Source of the DNA: Opitutaceae bacterium
GTDB taxonomy: Bacteria > Verrucomicrobiota > Verrucomicrobiia > Opitutales > Opitutaceae
DNA length: 64,000 bases
Direction: 5' to 3'
NCBI GenBank assembly: GCA_016711225.1
Contig: JADJTK010000005.1
Location: 59,964 to 123,963 of the forward strand
The notes below the pieces were generated by a model. It searched no databases. It was not told where the DNA came from and saw only the letters and a program-made list of their open reading frames with translations. The position numbers were made by a program, and so were the translations under genes. Of this stretch, positions 19,073 to 27,213 are shown piece after piece. Position 1 is the first letter of the stretch; every line of letters starts with the position of its first letter.

Positions 19073-20884
19073 TCAGCCTTCCAGCACGGTCACCGCCCAC
19101 CAAGGACCGACGCTCCGCCCCCGCCAAGCGTCCCACCACCAGGCGGAGACATCCGTCCATTCCGCTCCAGCGGCGTCGGCGATCCGCTCACGCACCCGCA
19201 GCCTGCGCCCGGCCCGCTGTGCCACGATCGTGCCCCAGCACCGCCCTCGCTCATCGCGCCAGACTGGCCCTGGCTGCACCGCGTAGCCCAACCCGCGCAG
19301 GCAATGTAAAGCCGGATGCAGTTTGCGTGTCTCCCTCGGCACCCACCGCAATACGACCGTCCTCTCCCCGTCGCTGAAGGCGGCCACCCGCCCCGGGAAG
19401 CCCCCCGCGAAACGCGCTTCGCGTTCGGATGCGATCAAGGGCACCAGCGCCCTCCCTTCATAGGCCTCAGGCCAACCAGGAAACGCCGACCCCGTTTCCG
19501 CTCCCGGCCGATCCGCCGTCCAGAACGGGCGCAAAGCCGCGCCACCCAGCAACCCACCGAGCAGCGCGATCAGTCCGAGCGCTGCTGGAACACGAAACCG
19601 ATCACGCCAATAGCGGCGGAAGCTCCCCTCCCCGCCTGCCATCTCCCCTAATCCCTTGTTTCGCCGCCGCCGGCGACTCGCCCAGTCTGCTTGGGTGGAA
19701 GTCGCCGTCCCATCTGATACGCGCAGGCGGCGCAGGCACGCCTGCGACCAACAATGACACAGGTAGCGGATACGATGCCGAGCAGATCCCGGCCACGAGG
19801 CCGCTTCTCTCGGCCGCTCGTGCGTCGCCTTCTCCCTGCACACCGCCTCCGCCTTTGACGGACGGAAAGGTTCACCGCCGTGCGCGCTATTGTTCGAAGT
19901 CTTCCGCCTCGCCAGCCACGCCACCACGCCCAGTGCCCCGCCGAAGAGCGCCAATCCGATAGCCTCGTGCAGCCAGTGCGCCGGTGGGGCGCCCCGCACC
20001 TCGAGCAGGAACAACACCACGCAGCGCAGCACATTGGCCGCTGCCACCACCATCCCGGCATGGCGCAGCAACCGCAGGGTCGCCGCGCCGCCGAGTCCAC
20101 GCGTTGCCGCCATCGCGCAGGCTGCCAACAAACCCGTCCAAAGCATTTGGATTCCGCTGCAAGGGGCATCGACCAGCACCGTTTCGCCGGCCCAGCGCAG
20201 CGCAGTCCCCTGCCGCGCGACCGCGTAGCCGAGACCGTGCAGCAGCGGCACGCTGCACGCCGCGGTGAGCGCGCGCAGCGGGTAGCCAAGATAGAACTGG
20301 GCCGTAGCCACCACCGGCAGTGACAACAACAGCATCCCGGCCCGGGCCACCGTCGGGCCCGAACCTCCGAGCAACGCCACCAAGGCGAGCATCCACAGCC
20401 CGCCCCGCACAATCGCAGGCAGCACCGCGTACCCGATAAGCTCCGTCAAGACGGCCGTTGCGGCCAGGGCTGCGGCGCCGAGCGAGAGCGGTTCACGCAG
20501 TTGTCGCCACGGCAGAAATGCCAGGGCCGCGACCAAGGCCGCCAATCCCCAAGGCTCGTCGGAACCGTCGTCGAGCCGTGCCGCGAACCAGCGCCAGACC
20601 GGCCACCCCGCCAACGCCCACGCGCCGATCGCGGCCCAGCGCGTCGCCCACCACCGCTGCGCTGCTGCCGCCCCGTCCGACCGCTTAAGTTGACGGCCGT
20701 CAACATAAGCGGTTTGAAAGGCCTGCCCGGTTACAGGATCATCCGCACTCACCGTGCAGCTCTCCTGCAGGGAAGGGCCTGCGACCGACCCTGGCGGCAG
20801 CAATCCGCACGACCGCTTAAGTCGACGGGCGTCAATGTAAGCGGTCGGCAGCCTACACGAGCAAGCATCAGCACCATGGTCCAA
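19073..20884 (-). CDS. exosortase/archaeosortase-family protein with C-terminal EpsI-like region (one long frame, possibly two genes)
   Basis: Exosortases are membrane transpeptidases that process PEP-CTERM proteins. The catalytic triad is visible: Cys in LVDAPCSGIQMLWTGLL, Arg in AANVLRCVVLF and His in PAHWLHEAIGLALF, within about eight helices. After a helix-poor stretch (about residues 335-415) of arginine-rich, low-complexity sequence, a membrane anchor (PAALGLIALLGGLLGGAAL) and a soluble EpsI-like domain follow. The linker contains a palindromic repeat, so the frame may be an exosortase gene plus a second gene starting at ATG 19642 with AAGGGA upstream. The TTG start at 20884 also reads through two palindromic repeats, so the true start is probably further in. 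The adjacent VIT/VWA gene encodes its likely substrate. Confidence 0.75.
   Translation of the reverse strand: MDHGADACSCRLPTAYIDARRLKRSCGLLPPGSVAGPSLQESCTVSADDPVTGQAFQTAYVDGRQLKRSDGAAAAQRWWATRWAAIGAWALAGWPVWRWFAARLDDGSDEPWGLAALVAALAFLPWRQLREPLSLGAAALAATAVLTELIGYAVLPAIVRGGLWMLALVALLGGSGPTVARAGMLLLSLPVVATAQFYLGYPLRALTAACSVPLLHGLGYAVARQGTALRWAGETVLVDAPCSGIQMLWTGLLAACAMAATRGLGGAATLRLLRHAGMVVAAANVLRCVVLFLLEVRGAPPAHWLHEAIGLALFGGALGVVAWLARRKTSNNSAHGGEPFRPSKAEAVCREKATHERPREAASWPGSARHRIRYLCHCWSQACLRRLRVSDGTATSTQADWASRRRRRNKGLGEMAGGEGSFRRYWRDRFRVPAALGLIALLGGLLGGAALRPFWTADRPGAETGSAFPGWPEAYEGRALVPLIASEREARFAGGFPGRVAAFSDGERTVVLRWVPRETRKLHPALHCLRGLGYAVQPGPVWRDERGRCWGTIVAQRAGRRLRVRERIADAAGAEWTDVSAWWWDAWRGRSVGPWWAVTVLEG
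19731..19746. repeat. palindromic element (GCAGGC/GCCTGC family) inside the exosortase linker
   Basis: CGCAGGC and GCCTGCG arms separated by two bases. The same arms occur as an intergenic double hairpin at 42064-42113. Its presence in the unusual arginine-rich linker suggests that this stretch is, or derives from, non-coding DNA. Confidence 0.5.
20679..20714. repeat. 36-bp palindromic repeat, copy 1
   Basis: Nearly perfect palindrome with arms GACCGCTTA... and ...TAAGCGGT around a GTTGACGGCCGTCAAC centre. A second copy lies 132 bases away at 20811-20846. Both fall in the N-terminal extension of the exosortase frame, where they translate as similar TAYVDGRQLKRS-type peptides on the minus strand. 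Confidence 0.7.
20811..20846. repeat. 36-bp palindromic repeat, copy 2
   Basis: Same element as the copy at 20679-20714, with perfect outer arms GACCGCTTA and TAAGCGGTC and a slightly diverged centre (TCGACGGGCGTCAA). It begins about 50 bases inside the annotated start of the exosortase frame. Confidence 0.7.
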
Positions 20885-20895
20885 GGGGGATCCGG

Positions 20896-22917
20896 TCAGA
20901 CTTTAGACACTCGCCCCGGCTTGCCCAACCGCCGCCAGCAACTCGCCCCAATCCAGATCAACGCCGTGCCCAACAACAAGAGCGTCGCCGGTTCGGGCGC
21001 TGTCGCCACGTCCCCACCACCCACCGCCAGATTCGACACGCCCTCGGGCAACAACGAGGGCTGGGCCACCGTGCGCAGCGGATCCGTCGGCGCCCGGCGC
21101 ACCACTTCGTCGATCGCAATGAAGGACGTGTATTTTGTCAGCAGATTGTAGCGCAACCCGAGCTGCGTGACCTCCGCCTTGCGCGCCTCGTCGAGTTTCA
21201 GGTCCTGCATATCGGAAAGCTCCGTTATGCGCTGCCGCGCCCAGAGCCGGCCGATCAAACCGGGACTACCCAGCCGGGCCGCCGCCGCAACCTCCACCTC
21301 GGTGCACCAGTCGCTCTCGCCAGTGCGCCCCGACACCCGCACCTTGCCGCCCGCCTCCTCACGGTAGCGACCGGTAAGCACTACCGGGCGCCGGGCGAAG
21401 ACATCGGGCACCGGCCAAGGCGCGAGCTCATCGACTTGCCAGCCCTCGAAAGCCACTTTCACGTCGGTGAGCACCGGAGACTCGATCATCTCCCGGAACC
21501 TCATCGCCCCGGCTTCGGCCTTGCCCGGGTCGGTCACGACAAGGGGCTCACCGCGGCCCGCCCTGGCAAGGCCCTCAATGAGGTGCCGGTTCACCGCTGA
21601 TCCGATACCAAAGGCGAACAGGCTGGAGCGTCCGAGATTGGCACGCACCAGCTCGAAAAGCTCCGGCTCGATGTCCACATAGCCGTCGGTCACCACTGCA
21701 ATGATGCGCGCCTTGCCGTCGGCGCCCGGCACGGCGAGGGCCCGAGTCATCGCAGGGAGCAACTCGGTGCCGCCCCCTCCGCTCTGCTGATCGAGAATCG
21801 CGAGGGCGGCGGTCACATTGTCCGGGGTCGCCGGCAACGAACTCGGCGAGAGCAACCGGCTGTCGCCGGCGAAGAGCAGCACGTTGAAACTGTCGCCCGG
21901 CCGCAGCCGCGCGGTGAGCTCACGCAGGAGCGCCTTGGTGGTGTCGATCGGAAAGCCGTGCATCGAGCCCGAGACGTCGACGACAAAGAGGAAGTCGCGC
22001 GGCGGCACCAGCGTCGCGGCGGGCCGCGTCGGTGCCTCGAGCAGGAGGAGGAAATGGCCGTCGCCTCCCGGCGTCGCCGGTGCGTCGAGCAGGAGTCCCG
22101 TCTCAATTGCTCCTCCGGCCATCCGGTAACGAAGGATGAAGTCGCGGTTGGCGGGGGCCGGCTCGTCGGCAGCGACCTGCACCAACGCCTCACCGGCGTT
22201 GCGAAAGTCGATCCCCACGAGATGGCTGGGCGAATTCACCTCGTGCAACGCCATCCCGCTCACCACCCGCGCCTCCAACGCGAAGGAGGTCACCGCCGCC
22301 GATCCTTCCGGCAAATACGGGTTGGCCACCCACTTCTCGCTAGGGTCGGCCGTTGCCACCGAGCGGTTCGAGTAGCGGGGACCGACGGTCGTCGGGAAGA
22401 CGAACTCGTAGGTGCCGTCGCTCGGAACAAGCAACTCCGAGTACGCCAACTCCACCTCGACACGGTCACCCGGCAGGATATTGGCGAGGTTCATCTGGAA
22501 AACGTTCGGCCGCTGCTCCTCGAGCAGCGAGGCGGTCTTGCCCTCAGCCTTCGCCTGCTCGTAGTTGCGCCGCGCCTCCCCTCGCTCTTTCACCTTCGCG
22601 ACCACGCGCCGGCCGCCCAGGGTCATCGTCAGCCCATGCACGGCGGCACGCGTCGAGGCCGGGAAAATGTAGGTAGCCTCGATGGCGGTCTTGCCGCGAT
22701 TCTCGTATATCTGCACGACATGCACCTCGGCGATCGGGCCGGCGATCTCAGCGGTGACCTTGGTGGACTGTAGCGGGAAATCGGCCGCTGAGTCGGCAGC
22801 GCATTTCACCGCGAAGTATGGAGAAAGGCAGCGGTCGGAGCTTGGCTCACCGAGCGAGACAACTGCCGCGAGCGTGAGCAACGCGCAGCAAAACAAGGAG
22901 CGAAGTGCAGGACTCAT
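20896..22917 (-). CDS. VIT and VWA domain protein with PEP-CTERM sorting tail
   Basis: A 673-residue exported protein. A signal peptide (RSLFCCALLTLAAVVSLG) precedes a VIT domain (about residues 40-170: VHVVQIYENRGKTAIEATYIF, RPNVFQMNLANILPGD) and a VWA domain (about 290-460) whose MIDAS is DVSGSMHGF with a later TDGYVD. The C terminus is a sorting signal: APEPATLL, a hydrophobic helix, then basic CWRRLGKPGR. Relatives resemble inter-alpha-trypsin inhibitor heavy chains and are surface adhesion or scaffold proteins. The exosortase gene starts 12 bases downstream, so the two form a substrate-enzyme pair in one operon. Confidence 0.88.
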   Translation of the reverse strand: MSPALRSLFCCALLTLAAVVSLGEPSSDRCLSPYFAVKCAADSAADFPLQSTKVTAEIAGPIAEVHVVQIYENRGKTAIEATYIFPASTRAAVHGLTMTLGGRRVVAKVKERGEARRNYEQAKAEGKTASLLEEQRPNVFQMNLANILPGDRVEVELAYSELLVPSDGTYEFVFPTTVGPRYSNRSVATADPSEKWVANPYLPEGSAAVTSFALEARVVSGMALHEVNSPSHLVGIDFRNAGEALVQVAADEPAPANRDFILRYRMAGGAIETGLLLDAPATPGGDGHFLLLLEAPTRPAATLVPPRDFLFVVDVSGSMHGFPIDTTKALLRELTARLRPGDSFNVLLFAGDSRLLSPSSLPATPDNVTAALAILDQQSGGGGTELLPAMTRALAVPGADGKARIIAVVTDGYVDIEPELFELVRANLGRSSLFAFGIGSAVNRHLIEGLARAGRGEPLVVTDPGKAEAGAMRFREMIESPVLTDVKVAFEGWQVDELAPWPVPDVFARRPVVLTGRYREEAGGKVRVSGRTGESDWCTEVEVAAAARLGSPGLIGRLWARQRITELSDMQDLKLDEARKAEVTQLGLRYNLLTKYTSFIAIDEVVRRAPTDPLRTVAQPSLLPEGVSNLAVGGGDVATAPEPATLLLLGTALIWIGASCWRRLGKPGRVSKV

Positions 22918-23311
22918 AGGTTGAGCCCGACAATCGCACGTCCCGGTGAAACGAGGATGAACCGGCCGTGAACCGGCGATGAAGAACGGAAGAAAAACCG
23001 GGCTGGCTCCGGCCTCGCTCATAGCCGCCCGGCGCTTCCGCCCTTCGTGATCTTGGTGCGCGCACACCGGTCCGCGGTGGGCTGCTTTGTCCCCTCCGTA
23101 CACGCGCGCTCTCTGACAGAACCGGACGGGGCGGCGGCGAGAAGGTAAACCGTTCGTGAGCGGAGCCGCCAACCCGATTGAGGACAATCGGGTCCACCTC
23201 CGCGGTTCAATCAGCGGTGCCAGCCTCGGGTCCGCTCATTGCCCCGGCGCTGGCGGTACCGAAGCCTATCCTCAGGCCTCAGTCGCTTGCGCAAGCGCTG
23301 ATCGGCACCGC
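22918..23311. other. intergenic region with two perfect inverted repeats
   Basis: A 394-base gap between prmA and the VIT/VWA gene, both on the minus strand. I see no credible coding region. It holds a hairpin at 23172-23193 (arms ACCCGATTG and CAATCGGGT, four-base loop) and a 14-base palindrome at 23284-23297 (CGCTTGCGCAAGCG). The promoter of the VIT/VWA-exosortase operon must lie here, but I cannot pick out -35/-10 boxes. Confidence 0.5.
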
Positions 23312-24205
23312 TCAACGCGGCCGCACCAGCTTCACATCGCTCCACTCGCCAAGGGTGCGACTCTCCAAAGTCCAACCCGGCGCCAAAGTGGCGAAGTCGC
23401 GACGGACATTGTCCACCTCGGTGGCGAGGATGCCACTGAGGACCAGCCAGCCCCCGGGGGCCACGGCGCCAACGAGTTCGCGGGCAAAGTCGCGCAGGAT
23501 GTGGGCGAGAATATTGGCCATCACCAGATCGGCCTGACGGCCCTGCAGCCCAGTGATCAAATCGCCCACGTAGAAGTCGATCTGGTCGGCCACCGAGTTC
23601 AGCACGGCATTCTCGCGGCTGACACCGACCGCCTCGGGGTCGTTATCGAAACCAGCCACCGGAGAGAACCCAAGTTTCACCGCGGAGATGGCGAGAATGC
23701 CCGAACCACAGCCGGCGTCGATGACGCGGAGACCGGTCGTCTCGCGACCGGCGGCGCGCAGCTGTTCGGCCAGCGCCACCATGCGCTCGCAGCAAAGACG
23801 AGTGGTCTCATGGTTGCCGGTCCCGAAGGCCATGCCGGGGTCGAGCAACACCGCGACCTCGCCGTTGGGTACCGTGTAGGTATCCCGTTCCCACAAGGGG
23901 ACCCAGTGCATGCGGCCAAAGCGCCAAGGCTTGAAATGGGCCTTGTAGCTCTCGCGCCAGTCGGCGTCGGGCATCGGGCGGAACTCCGCCGCGCCCAACT
24001 CCGTCACGCCCCGCAGGTCGCGGCGCGCCCGTTGCGCCCCCTCGCGGGCGGCGGTCTCGTCGGGGAAATAACTACCCAGCCAGGCGGTGGCGGTCGGGCG
24101 GTCCTCAAATACGCCCCAGTCGGCGTTCTCGGCCTCGGCAAGGGCGTTTTCCACCGCCTCGGCGGCGGCGACAGGAAGCAGGATTTTGACTTCGACGAGG
24201 CTCAT
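23312..24205 (-). CDS. prmA: ribosomal protein L11 methyltransferase
   Basis: A 297-residue SAM-dependent methyltransferase that trimethylates ribosomal protein L11. An N-terminal substrate-recognition domain (about 1-105) is followed by the catalytic domain: LLDPGMAFGTGNHETTRLC, motif I VIDAGCGSGILAISAVKLG, then VAGFDNDPEAV, and the NPPY-equivalent loop ADLVMANILAHIL. All are typical of PrmA. The family length is near 293. It lies 82 bases downstream of purN on the same strand. Confidence 0.93.
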   Translation of the reverse strand: MSLVEVKILLPVAAAEAVENALAEAENADWGVFEDRPTATAWLGSYFPDETAAREGAQRARRDLRGVTELGAAEFRPMPDADWRESYKAHFKPWRFGRMHWVPLWERDTYTVPNGEVAVLLDPGMAFGTGNHETTRLCCERMVALAEQLRAAGRETTGLRVIDAGCGSGILAISAVKLGFSPVAGFDNDPEAVGVSRENAVLNSVADQIDFYVGDLITGLQGRQADLVMANILAHILRDFARELVGAVAPGGWLVLSGILATEVDNVRRDFATLAPGWTLESRTLGEWSDVKLVRPR

Positions 24206-24287
24206 GCGCGCGACGCTGGCGCTCCCGCTGGGCCCGGCAAACGCAATTTCCCAGCCCGCCCCACTTGCGCGGCAACCGGACCGGCCC

Positions 24288-24860
24288 TCAGGCCCCGCTG
24301 AGCCGGGCGATCACGGCGGGCAGCAGCCGATGCTCCGCAACGTGAATGCGCGCGGCGAGCGTCTCCACAGTGTCCGCTTCCTCTATCCGCACCGCCTCCT
24401 GATCGAGAATGCGCCCGCCGTCGACGGCCGCGTTGACCTCGTGGACCGTGCAACCGGTGATCTTCACGCCGTGGCGGAAGGCCTGACCGATGCCGTCGAG
24501 TCCCGGGAAACTGGGGAGCAGGCTCGGGTGGAGGTTGATGATCCGGCCGGCGAAGGCATCGAGGAAGCCGGGCTTGAGCACCCGCATGAAGCCCGCCAGC
24601 ACCACGAGATCGGGCGCGCACGGCGCGGATGGCGGCGATGTAGCGCTCCTCGCCGGCGCCCTCGAGCTTGGTCTTGAACGGCGCGGGTCGACGAACTGCG
24701 CGGGCACCCCGAAACGCGGCCCGAGAGCAAGCATCGGGGCGTCGGGCTTGTCGGTAAAGATGGCAACGACCTGCGCGCGACCGAGCCGGCCCTCGCCCTG
24801 GGCTTTGAGAATGGCCTCGGCGTTGGAGCCGCGGCCGGAACCGAGTAGAACGACGCGCAT
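24288..24860 (-). CDS. purN: phosphoribosylglycinamide formyltransferase, with two compensating frame changes
   Basis: PurN transfers a formyl group from 10-formyl-THF to GAR in purine synthesis. The start MRVVLLGSGRGSNAEAIL and the active-site part GRIINLHPSLLPSFPGLDG (Asn and His) and VDGGRILDQEAV (Asp) are intact. Between about residues 55 and 85 the open frame reads as arginine/serine-rich nonsense (plus strand about 24610-24695), while another frame gives PFKTKLEGAGEERYIAAIRA, the expected sequence. So two indels cancel each other and leave an open frame with a scrambled 27-residue patch. The ATG at 24860 is preferred; the 24 residues before it are not homologous. dnaJ ends 13 bases upstream. 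Confidence 0.85.
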   Translation of the reverse strand: MRVVLLGSGRGSNAEAILKAQGEGRLGRAQVVAIFTDKPDAPMLALGPRFGVPAQFVDPRRSRPSSRAPARSATSPPSAPCAPDLVVLAGFMRVLKPGFLDAFAGRIINLHPSLLPSFPGLDGIGQAFRHGVKITGCTVHEVNAAVDGGRILDQEAVRIEEADTVETLAARIHVAEHRLLPAVIARLSGA

Positions 24861-24873
24861 AGAATTCAATCCT

Positions 24874-26025
24874 TCACTGGAAGAACTTCTTGGCCTTCTC
24901 AAAGAAGCTCTTGGCCACCGGCTCGTCGGCATCGCCGCAGGCGACGGCGAAGTCCTCGAGCTTCTTGCGTTGGTCGGCGGTGAGCGCGGTGGGCACCTCG
25001 ACGTGGAAGCGGATGAGCTCGTCGCCGGGGTGGCCGCCGCGCAGGCTGGGCAGGCCCCGGCCCTTGAGCCGGAAGGTGGTTCCCGATTGGGTACCAGCCG
25101 GGATCTTCAGCGAGGCCTTGCCGGTGAGGGTGGGCACTTCGATGGTCCCGCCGATCGTGGCGAGGGTGAACTTGATGGGGATCTCACAGAAGAGGTCGTC
25201 GCCCTGGCGCTCGAACACCTCATGGGCGGCCACATGCAGCACGATGTAGAGATCGCCGGCGGTGCCTTCGGGGGTACCGGCCTCCCCGTTGCCGGAGGAA
25301 CGCAGGCGCGTGCCCGTATCCACGCCGGCCGGAATGCGGACCTTCACCTTGGCATCCTGCTGCACGCGGGCCTCGCCTCGGCATTTGGTGCAGGGGCGCT
25401 CGACGCGCGAACCGGTGCCGCCGCAGGTCGGGCAGGTCTGCCGGAAAGTGAAGAACCCGCGCGAAGTCGTTACCTGGCCGTGGCCCTGGCAGGTGGTGCA
25501 ACGGACCCGCTTCGAGCCCGGCTCAGCGCCGGAACCGTGGCAATGCTCGCATGCGGCGAGTTTGCGGAACGAGATCTCCTTCTCCACGCCGCTGGCGGCC
25601 TCCTCAAGGGTGATCTCCAGATCGTAGCGCAAGTCGGCCCCGCGTTGCGCGCCACCGCCGCCCGCGCCCCCTCCGCCGAAAAACTCCTCGAAGATACCCC
25701 CGCCTCCGCCACCGCCGAAGACTTCGCGGAACACATCGAAAGGATCATGGAAGCCGCCACCGCCGGGTCCGCGCGGGCCGGCGGCGCCGCCCTGGGCGAA
25801 GGCGGCATGACCATAACGGTCGTAGGCGGCGCGCTTGTCGGGATCGCGGAGCACGTCGTAGGCCTCGGAGAGCTTCTTGAAATGCTCCTCCGCGGACTTG
25901 TCTCCCGGGTTCTTGTCCGGGTGATACTTCACCGCGAGCTTGCGATAGGCCTTCTTGAGGTCTTCAGCAGGCACGTCGCGGGCGACGCCAAGCAGTTCGT
26001 AGTAGTCTTCCTTGTGGCTGGCCAT
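24874..26025 (-). CDS. dnaJ: chaperone protein DnaJ
   Basis: A 383-residue type I Hsp40, co-chaperone of DnaK. J domain (residues 1-75) with the YHPDKNPGD motif for stimulating DnaK; a long Gly/Phe-rich linker (about 75-145); four zinc-finger repeats CEHCHGSG, CTTCQGHG, CPTCGGTG and CTKCRGEA; then the two C-terminal substrate-binding domains. All key residues are present. No dnaK or grpE is adjacent; instead the gene leads a purN-prmA run on the minus strand. Confidence 0.96.
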   Translation of the reverse strand: MASHKEDYYELLGVARDVPAEDLKKAYRKLAVKYHPDKNPGDKSAEEHFKKLSEAYDVLRDPDKRAAYDRYGHAAFAQGGAAGPRGPGGGGFHDPFDVFREVFGGGGGGGIFEEFFGGGGAGGGGAQRGADLRYDLEITLEEAASGVEKEISFRKLAACEHCHGSGAEPGSKRVRCTTCQGHGQVTTSRGFFTFRQTCPTCGGTGSRVERPCTKCRGEARVQQDAKVKVRIPAGVDTGTRLRSSGNGEAGTPEGTAGDLYIVLHVAAHEVFERQGDDLFCEIPIKFTLATIGGTIEVPTLTGKASLKIPAGTQSGTTFRLKGRGLPSLRGGHPGDELIRFHVEVPTALTADQRKKLEDFAVACGDADEPVAKSFFEKAKKFFQ

Positions 26026-26161
26026 GTGGTCTCGGTTACGGGTCCGGCAATGCGTCGACTCCGAGCGCCGGGGCGCGGGAGACCGGCCCAGAAGGCCGGA
26101 ACGCGGGATTTAGAGGCGCCGCGAAGGGTTGTTCAAGCTCCGCGCGCCTCGGATGGTCGGG

Positions 26162-27114
26162 TCAGGAGAAATTTTCCGTTACCAACACCAGCGAGTCCTC
26201 GTCGGCCTCGAAGGTGAAGGCGCCGGCAAAGGGCAGCAGGGCGTTGTCGCCGGCGACAAATGGCGCCACGTCGAGGGCGCGCGCGTGCAATCGGCCCCGC
26301 ACCACCGAAAACAGGCGACACTGCTCGCCGGCCACGAAGGAGAGCTGCGCGCCCTTCTTGACCGGTACCCGCCGGATGCGGAACTCGGCGCAATCGGCAA
26401 TCACCGCCGGCACGTCGGCCGCGCGCACGATCGGCGGAGCGGCCTCGTCGAAGAGGATCGAGCGCATCGACTCCTCGATGTGGAGCTTGCGGGGTTGGCC
26501 GTCCAGCCCCACCCGCCCCAGTCGTACACGCGGTAGGTCGTATCAGAGTTTTGCTGAATCTCGAGGATGAGGCAGCCCTCGTCGATGGCGTGCACCGTGC
26601 CGCTGTGCACCAGCACCGAATCGCCCGGTTTCACCGGGAAACGGTTCACGCACTGCTCGAGGGACTGGTCCTTGATCGCCGCCGCGAATTGGTCGCGGGT
26701 GACTCCCGGGCGCAGCCCGAGGATGAGGTGAGCATCCCCTTCGATGCCGGCCAGATACCAGTTCTCCGTCTTCGGCTCGCCGTGCAGGGCTGGGGCGATC
26801 TCGGCCGGCGGGTGCACCTGCAGGCTGAGACGTTCGCGGCAATCAAGCCACTTGACGAGAATGGGGAAGGCGCGGGTGACGGGCCAGTCGGGCCCGATCC
26901 AGTCGGCGCAACGCACATGCAGGGCGTCGCGCAATGTCATGCCAGCGAGGGGACCGTCGCGCACAACCGACTGCGCCTCGGGTCGATCCACGATCTCCCA
27001 GCTCTCCCCGATGGGCTCGGCGCCGGGCAGCGAACGCGCAAAAACCTCGCCCAACGCCCGCCCGCCCCAGACTCGGGATTGATACAGCGGCTGAAATCGT
27101 ACTGGTAAATGCAT
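26162..27114 (-). CDS. manA: mannose-6-phosphate isomerase, class I, frame interrupted near 26508-26520
   Basis: Repaired length is about 317 residues. Zinc-dependent isomerase of mannose-6-phosphate and fructose-6-phosphate. Motifs: FQPLYQSRVWGGRALGEVF, SLQVHPPAE (zinc-binding Gln and His), PKTENWYLAG (zinc Glu), SGTVHAIDEGCLILEIQQNSD (second His and the active-site region), then YRVYDWG. There the frame changes, and GLDGQPRKLHIEESM continues into the C-terminal jelly roll. The start at 27114 (MHLPVRFQPLYQ) fits the family; an ATG at 27138 would add eight residues. Divergent from ftsK; the relatively AT-rich 27100-27180 gap probably holds both promoters. Confidence 0.85.
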
Positions 27115-27213
27115 CTGTTCTACTGTTAACAATTCCATGAAAAATGGGAGGCTGAATTTACTTCGTCGAGCGTTTACCCTAGCCTCGCCATCACAAACCC
27201 AAGCCCGCACCCG

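Noticed and set aside
20679..20846. CRISPR array
   Set aside because: There are only two repeat copies, they are near-perfect palindromes with a long spacing, and no cas gene is present.
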